NCBI GenBank assembly: GCA_019187665.1
Contig: JABARH010000032.1
Coordinates: forward strand, 1 to 36,217
Reading direction: 5' to 3'
DNA: 36,217 nucleotides
DNA from: Anaerolineales bacterium
Lineage (GTDB): Bacteria; Chloroflexota; Anaerolineae; Anaerolineales; Villigracilaceae
Numbering within the stretch: the first letter of the stretch is position 1; each line of letters starts with the position of its first letter. Under the pieces are notes generated by a model that saw nothing but the letters and a program-made list of their open reading frames with translations, had not been told where the DNA came from and did no database searches. The position numbers and the translations under genes were made by a program. Positions 12,563 through 20,301 of the stretch are shown here, piece by piece.

Positions 12563-13507
12563 ATGCGGTGGTTTTCAAACAGTAACTTATTCGATCTCGC
12601 GCGGCGCGGACAGCGGCTGACTCACATCGCGCTGGTCATTCCTTTGGCGCTCGCGATTCCCATCCTGAGTCAATTCGGCGCGATCCCCGTATTCGCAGTC
12701 ATGTTCCTGCGCTTTGGAAGTCTCGCGGCCGTCTTCGACATGCAGGGTCTCTCCGCGCTCCAGGCGGGTTTTTGGATGAGCGCGCAATTGATCTCCTCGT
12801 TTATTTTAATTTACATCCTCCTCTGGCTCTGGCTGTACTTATTTGAGAAGCGTCCGTTCTGGACGATGGGATACGAAATAAAAAACGCGGCAACGCAATA
12901 CGCGCGCGGATTCATCTTCGGCGCGATCCTGTTCGCGGGCGCGGTCGGCCTGCTGGCATTGCTTCGCAGTCTCACAATCGAACACGGCGACCCGTCTTTG
13001 CAGGGATTCCCCGCGCTCGGCGGCGTGACGCTCGTGCTGTTCGGCTGGATCGTGCAGGGCGGCGCGGAGGAACTGCTCATGCGCGGCTGGGTCCTGCCCA
13101 TCATCGGCGCGCGCACCCGACCCTGGATCGGGCTGCTGGTCTCCTCGACTCTGTTCTCCCTCCTGCATCTCCTCAATCCCAATTTGAGCGGCATCGCCAT
13201 GCTCAACCTGATCCTGTTCGGAGTCTTCGCGGGACTCTACGCCCTGCGCGAGGGATCGCTGTGGGGCATCAGCGCGCTGCATTCGGTCTGGAATTGGGTG
13301 CAGGGAAATTTCTTCGGTCTTGAAGTCAGTGGGACGAACGCCAGCGGCGGGACAGTCTTTAACCTGATGGAAAACGGCGCGGACTGGCTGACGGGCGGCG
13401 CCTTCGGTCCCGAAGGCGGACTCGCCGTCACTGCGGTTTTGGCAATCGGGACAGCGTTCATCCTGTTTTGGCCTGTGAAAAATGGAGACGAGGCAGATAT
13501 CCATTAA
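12563..13507 (+). CDS. CPBP family intramembrane metalloprotease (CAAX/Abi)
   Basis: A 314-aa integral membrane protein of the CPBP family, whose members cleave substrates within the membrane or act in bacteriocin immunity. The hallmark motif EELLMRG gives E169 and E170 plus Arg (EExxxR). The second motif is SLLHLLNP with its His, and the third SLWGISALHSVWNWVQG with H and N. About eight helices surround them. An in-frame ATG at 12536 lies inside the target duplication of the MITE-like element, so the second ATG at 12563 is preferred; the ribosome binding site is weak for both. A terminator-like hairpin follows. Substrate unknown. Confidence 0.85.
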   Translation: MRWFSNSNLFDLARRGQRLTHIALVIPLALAIPILSQFGAIPVFAVMFLRFGSLAAVFDMQGLSALQAGFWMSAQLISSFILIYILLWLWLYLFEKRPFWTMGYEIKNAATQYARGFIFGAILFAGAVGLLALLRSLTIEHGDPSLQGFPALGGVTLVLFGWIVQGGAEELLMRGWVLPIIGARTRPWIGLLVSSTLFSLLHLLNPNLSGIAMLNLILFGVFAGLYALREGSLWGISALHSVWNWVQGNFFGLEVSGTNASGGTVFNLMENGADWLTGGAFGPEGGLAVTAVLAIGTAFILFWPVKNGDEADIH

Positions 13508-13512
13508 AACAA

Positions 13513-13535
13513 AAACCCGCCAGCACGACGGGTTT
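13513..13535. terminator. Terminator after the CPBP gene
   Basis: AAACCCG (13513-13519) pairs with CGGGTTT (13529-13535) around a 9-nt loop, with flanking A and T residues. It also sits 14 bp from the second tRNA-Met fragment. Confidence 0.65.
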
Positions 13536-13549
13536 ATTGCTCGCTTACA

Positions 13550-13591
13550 TAGTGCCGAGGGGGAGATTCGGACTCCCGACCAAGGGCTTAT
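13550..13591 (-). pseudogene. tRNA-Met(CAU) 3'-half fragment, copy 2 (att-like)
   Basis: Identical over 42 bp to 3188-3229. Here the sequence continues into the anticodon loop on the minus strand (CTCATAA, anticodon CAT) before it diverges, which identifies the parent as tRNA-Met. The 5' half is missing. The more AT-rich accessory block starts immediately beyond it, so this may mark the edge of an integrated element (inference). Confidence 0.75.
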
Positions 13592-14004
13592 GAGTTAGAA
13601 ACACAATGGGCAATAATTTTTGCCCATATATGTGTGTGAAACTCTGCCTTTTTCAACACTCTTGCCTATATATGGCGGTATTTTTGGATGATTATCATTT
13701 TGATAATCCCCTGCACATGAAAATGCAGGTAAATGAATCTTAAAACATGGCGGGGTTTTCGTCAAGAATTTGGCTGATGAATTTGTTTCTCTCCAAGGCG
13801 CTCCTGACTTTCTTTGAGGATGCCATTGAATTGAAAGAAAAGAGTGAGAAAGTGGCGGCGCGATGAATACCCCAAATTAGAAGTTTTTGGTTATAGTGCG
13901 ACCATTATGAATCCACAACACCCCATGATCAGATAGACTGCGGTCTTATTGTATAATGCACGCATCCATCAGATCATACGGTTTACAAAGCGAGGGTTGG
14001 CGCC
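13592..14004. other. AT-rich gap with hairpins before the accessory block
   Basis: No gene is seen. Hairpins are ATGGGCAA/TTGCCCAT (13606-13627), ATTATCA/TGATAAT (13691-13707) and CCTGCA/TGCAGG (13710-13729). TATAAT at 13952-13957 is a good -10 candidate for the gene at 14005; I see no convincing -35. Confidence 0.5.
13832..13853 (+). promoter_or_regulatory. Degenerate 11-bp direct repeat, site 0
   Basis: TGAAAGAAAAG and AGTGAGAAAGT follow each other in an 11-bp register and resemble the TGTGAGAAAAT repeats at 17740 and 24862, with 8-9 of 11 positions matching. It lies upstream of the first unit of the block. Weak evidence on its own. Confidence 0.3.
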
Positions 14005-16392
14005 ATGACGAAGAACAACGATAAAACCAACGGGGGAAAACTTTTTCTGGCAGGATACGGGCTGCAAGTATTAATTGCGCCTGCCCTGGCGGGGATTCTT
14101 CTAGCCATTTTCTTTTGGGGATTCGGTTACGATGCGGATCTGCTCTGGACGAATATTTTCATTCTGGCATTTTGGCTTGTTTTGGTTCTGGTTACGTTTC
14201 TTCGCCGCCCTGATGGGGATATCTGGCGGAATTATCGCTGGATCATTTCACCCGCAGTTCTTATTCTACTGTTTTTATTCAATACTTCCTGGGCGCAATC
14301 AACGCTCACCACATTGAGCTTGAAAAAAAACGCCTTTAGGACAGCACTATTAGACTCTTCTCAGATTCATGCGGAATACCCGTCTCAAATTCTTTTTGAC
14401 GATACCGAACCGTCTGAAATCCACTTATGGGTAACGAATTTATCGAACTGTGCAGACGTAACGGTTTCTGGAAACGGACTTCTCTTTGCCGTCAAACCAT
14501 CATCGGATTCGCCGCTAGACTGGCATGAACAGCTGACGCTCAAGTTTAATGGAACAACAACTGCAATTACGCTGTTAACGCAATCGTCACAGCCGCCTGC
14601 AACAGATTCTCAACGTGTTCAAATCAATCTAAGTTCCGGAGGGGTTCCTGTCGAAGCACAGGATTGGGTAGTTGTTGTTGAAAGCAAACGCGATTCCCAA
14701 ATCCGCGGTTGGAAAACAAACTTTCTAGACACGGGCGGTACGATTGTTTCCCTGATTACCGCGATATTCGTGGGGATTAAACAATTGGAGGAGGAAAAGA
14801 AACGGCAAAAGGCGGAACAAATCAAACAAGCCATAGACACCCTCGAAGCCAATGCAAAAAGTGATTTCGCAAAAATCGTGAAAGAGCATCTGAACTTGAC
14901 TGCTGACATAGACGAGTGGGATAAAGCCCTGCAAGATCAATTCAGAAACAAATATTCTTTATTAATCGAAAACGACCTATGGGTTGCCATTGCGGGAAAA
15001 ACACTTGACGAAATAAGAAGTCGTGTTGAACTCTGTCTCCAAGTGTGCATAATGATATTTAAAGATAAAGAAGAAAAGCCGATTTCCACATTGAAGCAAT
15101 TGCAATCCGCGCTCCAAACAGATGAAAATGCTCCTCGCGACCTCCTTACCATGCTCAAAGACCATCCTGCCAGCATCGAAATTGCCAAACAGATCGCCAG
15201 CGCCTTTCCGCCCGACCTTAAGAGGAAAACAATTGCCTATAATGTAAGTGAGTTTCCAGATCAAATTCGTATCCTCAGGTTTGAGTTGGACTTCCCAGAC
15301 TTTGACAGTTTTCCTCTGCAGAGGCAATTTACATTTTTTGCAAAACCGCATACTTCTGAAGATAGATTGACCAGCTGGCTGAAAGCCCGGGAACTGGATT
15401 ACTCTCTCTTTGCAGACACTGACAGTCCGTTTTATTCTGTCTCAAATAAACCACTCTTAATAGACTCGGTGGCGCCGGGCTTTACGTTGCAGTTATCCAA
15501 TCTTCAAAATGCGACTTTTGAATTTGCAAATTCATGGGACGCCGGCGCGGCGTTGTTCGAATATTGCAAATCTTTTCAATCTGCCGTCAAGATCAAGGAA
15601 GAAACGTTTTTTATCGCCATCACCCCAAGTTTGATAGAAGATTACGGCATAGATCAGCCTCATAAACTATATCTCCACGCGCTGGCAGAGCAATGGATAT
15701 GGTCATTGGCAGAAACGCCGACATTGCTATACTCGTTACAAGATGAACAACGCGATCTGGCAGGACGACTGCTTTGCTGGCACGACCTTTCCCCGTCAAT
15801 CACAGTTAATAAGATTGAAAGATACGCTAGAAATTTTAAAGTAGGGACGAAAAATCAAACAACCTTTTCGTCGAAGATCAAGGAGTGGCTAACTATGGTT
15901 GGTTCAGACGATCTTCGGACGGAAGAAACCAATGCCCTCATTGGGCTTAGACCAGTGCCCAAACAGAATTCTCTGTTCCTGATTTCCGCCATTGATCTTA
16001 ACCCGGCTGTGGAGGAGCAATTATCGTCCGGTTTGCGCGAAAAGTTGGCCTCACAATCCGACTGGCTGAGCGTCCATGATTGCCAGCAGATTCATTTTCA
16101 GATAGGCAATAAGAAACGGTTGTTCGTCCCACAACCCAGTCTGGTTACGCAATGCAATAATAGAGTAAGAATATGTTCTCAAAGCAAAGTTGACGCATTT
16201 AATTTTCTGTTTATCCCTCACAACGAAGAACCCGCCGAGGATATTCTGGCCCGTAAAGCCAACGGCTCTCCCGGCAGAATGGTAAGATTGGGTCAAAAAT
16301 TACTGTTGCAACATGTGGAAAAATACTCGCCTAGTGATAAAGATAATTATAAATACCTGCATATCGAAGACCTAGAAGCGCTCCAAGCATGA
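14005..16392 (+). CDS. 4-TM protein with external domain and large cytoplasmic region, unknown
   Basis: A 795-aa protein with no family I can name. Three helices lie near the N terminus (about 13-39, 46-66, 80-95). A stretch of about 145 residues rich in beta-prone segments follows, then a fourth helix (about 242-258, DTGGTIVSLITAIFVGIKQ), a charged coiled-coil (LEEEKKRQKAEQIKQAI) and more than 500 cytoplasmic residues. With an N-in topology the 97-240 domain would lie outside and the long C-terminal part inside, like a membrane sensor or anchor. Its stop overlaps the start of the ATPase gene as ATGA, so the two are made together and probably interact. It is the first gene of the accessory block and lies downstream of TATAAT at 13952. 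Base composition appears more AT-rich than in the upstream genes. Confidence 0.75.
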   Translation: MTKNNDKTNGGKLFLAGYGLQVLIAPALAGILLAIFFWGFGYDADLLWTNIFILAFWLVLVLVTFLRRPDGDIWRNYRWIISPAVLILLFLFNTSWAQSTLTTLSLKKNAFRTALLDSSQIHAEYPSQILFDDTEPSEIHLWVTNLSNCADVTVSGNGLLFAVKPSSDSPLDWHEQLTLKFNGTTTAITLLTQSSQPPATDSQRVQINLSSGGVPVEAQDWVVVVESKRDSQIRGWKTNFLDTGGTIVSLITAIFVGIKQLEEEKKRQKAEQIKQAIDTLEANAKSDFAKIVKEHLNLTADIDEWDKALQDQFRNKYSLLIENDLWVAIAGKTLDEIRSRVELCLQVCIMIFKDKEEKPISTLKQLQSALQTDENAPRDLLTMLKDHPASIEIAKQIASAFPPDLKRKTIAYNVSEFPDQIRILRFELDFPDFDSFPLQRQFTFFAKPHTSEDRLTSWLKARELDYSLFADTDSPFYSVSNKPLLIDSVAPGFTLQLSNLQNATFEFANSWDAGAALFEYCKSFQSAVKIKEETFFIAITPSLIEDYGIDQPHKLYLHALAEQWIWSLAETPTLLYSLQDEQRDLAGRLLCWHDLSPSITVNKIERYARNFKVGTKNQTTFSSKIKEWLTMVGSDDLRTEETNALIGLRPVPKQNSLFLISAIDLNPAVEEQLSSGLREKLASQSDWLSVHDCQQIHFQIGNKKRLFVPQPSLVTQCNNRVRICSQSKVDAFNFLFIPHNEEPAEDILARKANGSPGRMVRLGQKLLLQHVEKYSPSDKDNYKYLHIEDLEALQA

Positions 16393-17744
16393 AAAACGCC
16401 CCATCTGTCGAATCTCTCTTCACAACGCTCAAAGCGGAAAACGAGCCCTGGCTGGGCGATGTGTTCGTTTCCCTGCCGGTTTTCGAGCGTCTCCAGGAAG
16501 ATCATTCGACCATCTTGTATGGTGAACCGGGAAGCGGCAAGACGGCAATGCTTCTAGAGTTGAGAAGACGGCAAAAGGAAAACATTTTTATCGTAGTGTG
16601 GAAACCAGAGCCAATTCTTGAGGCGCCTGCTACAGGTACCGCGCTCGCCCAACAAGCCATACAACAGGCTTTACAAACCTGCGTAGAGAATTTGGTTTTG
16701 GAGGGTAACCTGCCGCAACGGTTGGGAGAACCTTCAGGGCATATCGCATCCGCTTTACAGTGGTTCTTGAAAAATCACCTTCCCTTCGAGGCTGGCTTCT
16801 ACATTCAAGATCAGGCAAGCCAACTGCCTGAGGGTGGCTTGCAGTGGTATCTGAAATTACTGGAACAACCGCTATCTCCAATCGTCAAGGAACAAACCAG
16901 TCTAAAAGATCAACTGCGTCTTTTGTTGGCGGTTTTACGCGCGGCAAAATATGAACGACTGTGGCTCATGGTTGACGGACTCGAACGGTGGACCCCGCGT
17001 CAGACGGGCGAACAGATCGAGGCGGCGTTGGAAGCGGTCTTGTCCACTTTGGTTTTCTTCGACCTGCCAAATATCGCATTCAAGTTCTTCATCCCTACTC
17101 CGCTCAAGAATATCCTGCATAAAACCAGCGGCGTGGAGCGTCATCGCTCTAGCGAGGCGGACTTGATATGGTCGGCGGAGGCATTGCAAGGGATTTTGGA
17201 AAAACGCCTGGAGTGCGCGCTATCCTCCAAAAAGGCATCGTTAGATTCCCTATGCGATGGAAATGAGTTTCTAAGTTGGCTAAAAGAGTACGGCGGAACC
17301 TCTCCCCGCGCCTGGCTTGGGTTTACCGCACCGCTCGCAGCCACATATCAAAAGCACGGTAAACGGCTCACCTCTGCCCAAACCCGCGAGTTTATTCGCG
17401 AACACCCCGCCCCACTGCGCCTCCGCCGTGAACGTAGCGAGGTCTGGCTGGGAGAAAAACGCATCGTCAGCAATTCGGCGCTGGAATTTCGCGTATTGGA
17501 GTATCTTGCCGCCCGCCCGGAAAAATTAGCCTCGTTGGAAGAATTATATTACTATGCCTACAAAGAGTTAAGCGCGCCGCCAGATAAAGGCGACCCAGAT
17601 TGGTCTGCCCCTGGAACATGGCGCGGAGCGATGGATAACGTGCTGATGAGAATTAGGCAAAAGATCGAGCCGGACCCCAAAATTCCGCGTTATTTGGTTA
17701 CACGTCATGGAAAAGGGGTGGAATTGATTCACCATGAACTGTGA
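16389..17744 (+). CDS. P-loop ATPase with C-terminal OmpR/PhoB-type winged helix
   Basis: A 451-aa protein that joins an NTPase to a DNA-binding domain. Walker A is GEPGSGKT (45-52) and Walker B LWLMVDGLE (191-199). NIAFKFFIPTP (228-237) and LIWSAEALQGILEKRL (259-274) recur in the ATPase at 18004 (NIYLKFFLP, LTWDDHLLAEVVRRRV), so the two are related. YGGTSPRAW (301-309) resembles the sensor-2 region of ExeA/Cdc6-like ATPases. Residues about 342-449 form a Trans_reg_C winged helix: LRLRRERSEVWLGEKRIV, ALEFRVLEYLAARPEKLASL, NVLMRIRQKIEPDPKIPRYL and VTRHGKGVEL. The domain is usually N-terminal in STAND regulators or follows a receiver; here it ends the protein. Probable role: ATP-gated transcription switch (inference). 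Tandem 11-bp repeats overlap its own stop codon. Confidence 0.85.
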   Translation: MKNAPSVESLFTTLKAENEPWLGDVFVSLPVFERLQEDHSTILYGEPGSGKTAMLLELRRRQKENIFIVVWKPEPILEAPATGTALAQQAIQQALQTCVENLVLEGNLPQRLGEPSGHIASALQWFLKNHLPFEAGFYIQDQASQLPEGGLQWYLKLLEQPLSPIVKEQTSLKDQLRLLLAVLRAAKYERLWLMVDGLERWTPRQTGEQIEAALEAVLSTLVFFDLPNIAFKFFIPTPLKNILHKTSGVERHRSSEADLIWSAEALQGILEKRLECALSSKKASLDSLCDGNEFLSWLKEYGGTSPRAWLGFTAPLAATYQKHGKRLTSAQTREFIREHPAPLRLRRERSEVWLGEKRIVSNSALEFRVLEYLAARPEKLASLEELYYYAYKELSAPPDKGDPDWSAPGTWRGAMDNVLMRIRQKIEPDPKIPRYLVTRHGKGVELIHHEL

Positions 17745-17761
17745 GAAAATTGTGAGAAAAC
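17740..17761 (+). promoter_or_regulatory. Tandem 11-bp direct repeat, site 1
   Basis: TGTGAGAAAAT / TGTGAGAAAAC is a head-to-tail repeat with an 11-bp period, the spacing used by OmpR/PhoB-type winged helices. It overlaps the stop codon of the winged-helix ATPase and precedes the next unit by about 240 bp. A 16-bp core, GAAAATTGTGAGAAAA, is identical in site 2 (24867-24882). TACAAT at 17799-17804 is a possible -10. Confidence 0.5.
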
Positions 17762-17900
17762 TACTAGATAGTTGGAAGACAAGCCGTATAAGCAGGGTTA
17801 CAATCTGGGCGTCAAACCAATCTGTATACGCAAATATCGGAAAGGAAGTTCCCTCTTCATTAAATAACTGATGTTACGCAGTTGAAGCCAGTCTGGTCTT

Positions 17901-17968
17901 CGTAACGCGACATTCATGTCGCTCTTGCTCAAGAATAACCTGAAATGCAAGATAAATCTCGCATTACG
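17901..17968. repeat. Compound palindrome in the gap before 18004
   Basis: GCGACATTCATGTCGC (17907-17922) and the imperfect TGCAAGATAAATCTCGCA (17946-17963) lie between outer arms CGTAACGCGA and TCGCATTACG. The layout matches the compound unit at 1076-1125. A further stem, GAAG-CCA and TGG-CTTC, lies just upstream. Confidence 0.6.
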
Positions 17969-18003
17969 ACTTTACTGCGCAAGATGAGTCAATAAGGGAA
18001 GTT

Positions 18004-19101
18004 GTGAATATGGAACCTGCCATAAGAGGGCTTTCCGCCTTCGGATTCGCGTTCGATCCTTTCGAATATCTGGACAGCACAAAAGATGCCCATCTGCAAG
18101 AGTACCTGATTATCCCCAAAGCGGTGGAGATCGCCCTCTCGGATCAGCCCGTTGCCATCCTTGCCCAGCCGGGCGGCGGCAAGAGCGCGCTAAGAATCTA
18201 CACGGAAAATTTCTACAAAGAGAGCCGCGGCATTCGTTTTCCCGTCACGTACGTCCCCGATGATTATTCGACGGAAAACGATTTTCATTTTAAAGGGATC
18301 ACAAAATCTCTGGCAAGCGCCGCGTTCATGTATTTGGCGTCTTATCCCGATCTTTTTTTTGCTTTAAGCCCTACCGATAAGCGAAAATTAAAAAGATTAC
18401 TGCTGGAACTGCCTCTGGGGCTGGACTTCAACCTGCAAACCTTGCGCGACTCCCGCTTCCTTTTGGACCTCGAGCGGACTCTTGGATCCCCAGCCTTTTC
18501 CAACCTCCCCCGGCTGGACCGCGCCCACCATCAACTCGCTCATGAACTGGAGGATGAATCTCCTGCCCAATCTCAGTCATTAGACGACGACTTCGCATTG
18601 CTCAACAATGTTTTCGGCGCAAGATCCATCCACATTTTGGTAGACGGGCTGGATGGCTTCATGGAAACCCAATCCCCACAAGCATTACTGGCTTGGATAG
18701 AACCTCTATTGAACACATTGGAAACGTGGGAAAAGAAAAATATCTATCTCAAGTTTTTTCTGCCAATGGATATCTCCGACGCGCCCGCGCTGACGAACGT
18801 GCGCACCTTACGGGCCGCCGCGCTGACGTGGGACGATCACCTGCTTGCCGAAGTGGTCCGCCGCCGCGTGTTCGTCGCCAGTCGCAGGACTTTCGACAGT
18901 TTGGACGCCATCAGCGCGCCCGACCTCCGCAACGTGGAGTTAAGCCTGGCTCGCCAGTTGGGGGAGAAAGAAAAATTACCCCGACAGATCATTCTAAAAT
19001 GCCAAGACCTGCTTCGCAATATGATTCAATCCAATAGAACAGAGATTTTGACAGAGGATTTATTACTTTCGAGGGAGTCGTTCTATGTTACAGCCATATA
19101 A
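18004..19101 (+). CDS. P-loop ATPase, paralogous core to the one at 16389
   Basis: A 365-aa cytoplasmic ATPase. Walker A is AQPGGGKS (54-61) and Walker B HILVDGLD (210-217). NIYLKFFLP (246-254) and the LTWDDHLLAEVVRRRV segment align with the ATPase at 16389. The N terminus GLSAFGFAFDPFEYLDSTKD is of the kind seen in ExeA-like and other AAA+ proteins that bind partners through an aromatic-rich lead. No winged helix or effector domain is seen. Two starts are possible, GTG 18004 and ATG 18010, with AAGGGAA at 17994-18000. It overlaps the next gene by 17 bp, so the pair is co-translated. Likely a partner subunit in a multi-ATPase assembly (inference). Confidence 0.8.
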   Translation: MNMEPAIRGLSAFGFAFDPFEYLDSTKDAHLQEYLIIPKAVEIALSDQPVAILAQPGGGKSALRIYTENFYKESRGIRFPVTYVPDDYSTENDFHFKGITKSLASAAFMYLASYPDLFFALSPTDKRKLKRLLLELPLGLDFNLQTLRDSRFLLDLERTLGSPAFSNLPRLDRAHHQLAHELEDESPAQSQSLDDDFALLNNVFGARSIHILVDGLDGFMETQSPQALLAWIEPLLNTLETWEKKNIYLKFFLPMDISDAPALTNVRTLRAAALTWDDHLLAEVVRRRVFVASRRTFDSLDAISAPDLRNVELSLARQLGEKEKLPRQIILKCQDLLRNMIQSNRTEILTEDLLLSRESFYVTAI

Positions 19102-20281
19102 GATATTCAATTCAGCCGAGTTCACAGATCGAGACGCGGAATTTGAGCGCGTCGAAGCGTTCACGAAGGAACGAAACAGAGGTGTTCTCATTTTTGAAGG
19201 GGAACGCGGCAGTGGTAAAACCACATTTTTATTCGAACTTTACCGCCATCTAAATGAACAGAGAGAGTTGCGCCCTTTTTTAGTCAGTCTTTTTCCTTAT
19301 TCTGCTCCCGAGTTCAAATCGAACAAAAATAATTGGCTTAATATAGAAAGACCCTTTCAAAAAGACGATGTCCCCGCCATATTGAATCGCCTGGCAGGTT
19401 ATCTGGAAATTGACGCCATCGAAACCGATGATCGCGATTTCCAGAAAGATTATTTTGCGCGCGGGCTGGCGTACCGCTCAACAAAAAACACGCCTGTATT
19501 GTTGGTGGATTCGATCTACGAATGTCCCGACGATATCCGCATAGAATTCGAGAAATACATTCTTGCGCCTATTCTTGCCTCTGAGCGCGTTTTCGTTATT
19601 TTGACTGGGCGTGGCAAACGCCCCATTTGGTCGAGACCCGAACTGCGAGATGCCGGTATTATTAAACTTGAGCCTCTCAAACCTAACTTTGTAATTGAGC
19701 AGTTAGACAACCTGAAAAAACAAGGAAAGTTGAAACGCGACCCGGGCGAATACGACACGATTGCGGATCTCAGCGGCGGGTACCCGCTGATCGTGCGCGT
19801 CATGGCGGAATCGAACAAACAACTATCAGCCGCCCTGGATGAGGCTATCAATATTATTATTGAGGAAACACTGCCAGAAAGGGAGCGGGGAAATTTAGAA
19901 AACATTCGTCCTTTTATCGAAAGATTAGCTCTCGTGGGTATTCCTTTTCGTATTCCCGATGTGGATGAATACCTTTACGGCGACGATTCAAATCGGCGGG
20001 CAAAAACCAACCATCTCGTCAATCTGTTATTGGAAAGTTATCTTTTACGCTACGAGGGCAAGGGCTACCAACTCGGTCAGTCTGTAGTCCATCCCATTCG
20101 AAAATGGCTGGCTTTAAAAGGACGAGATGCTGAATACGTGAAACAATTACAACAAGTAAGCGTGAAACTGCAAGAGGAATATCCCACCGCCAAGGCATGG
20201 TATCAACAAATGTTACCGGCGAAGACTTCACTGCCTAAAAATATTTTCAATTCATTAAATGGCAAGGCTCATTACGCTTAA
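19085..20281 (+). CDS. STAND-like P-loop ATPase with helical/winged C-terminal part
   Basis: A 398-aa ATPase of the STAND type (the NACHT/NB-ARC-like class of signal switches). Features in order: FTDRDAEFERVEAF lead, Walker A GERGSGKT (39-46), Walker B TPVLLVDS (136-143), the sensor strand VILTGRG (171-177), and LSGGYPLIVRVMAE (about 229-242), equivalent to the GxP motif. About 275-350 looks like the winged-helix linker of this class (PFIERLALVGIPFRIPDVDE; LLLESYLLRYEGKGYQLGQS). No separate effector or repeat domain follows. GAGGGAG at 19071-19077 supports the ATG at 19085. It is 20 bp from the next, larger STAND gene. Confidence 0.82.
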   Translation: MLQPYKIFNSAEFTDRDAEFERVEAFTKERNRGVLIFEGERGSGKTTFLFELYRHLNEQRELRPFLVSLFPYSAPEFKSNKNNWLNIERPFQKDDVPAILNRLAGYLEIDAIETDDRDFQKDYFARGLAYRSTKNTPVLLVDSIYECPDDIRIEFEKYILAPILASERVFVILTGRGKRPIWSRPELRDAGIIKLEPLKPNFVIEQLDNLKKQGKLKRDPGEYDTIADLSGGYPLIVRVMAESNKQLSAALDEAINIIIEETLPERERGNLENIRPFIERLALVGIPFRIPDVDEYLYGDDSNRRAKTNHLVNLLLESYLLRYEGKGYQLGQSVVHPIRKWLALKGRDAEYVKQLQQVSVKLQEEYPTAKAWYQQMLPAKTSLPKNIFNSLNGKAHYA

Positions 20282-20301
20282 TCAACCGGGGAGTCCATAC
20301 T

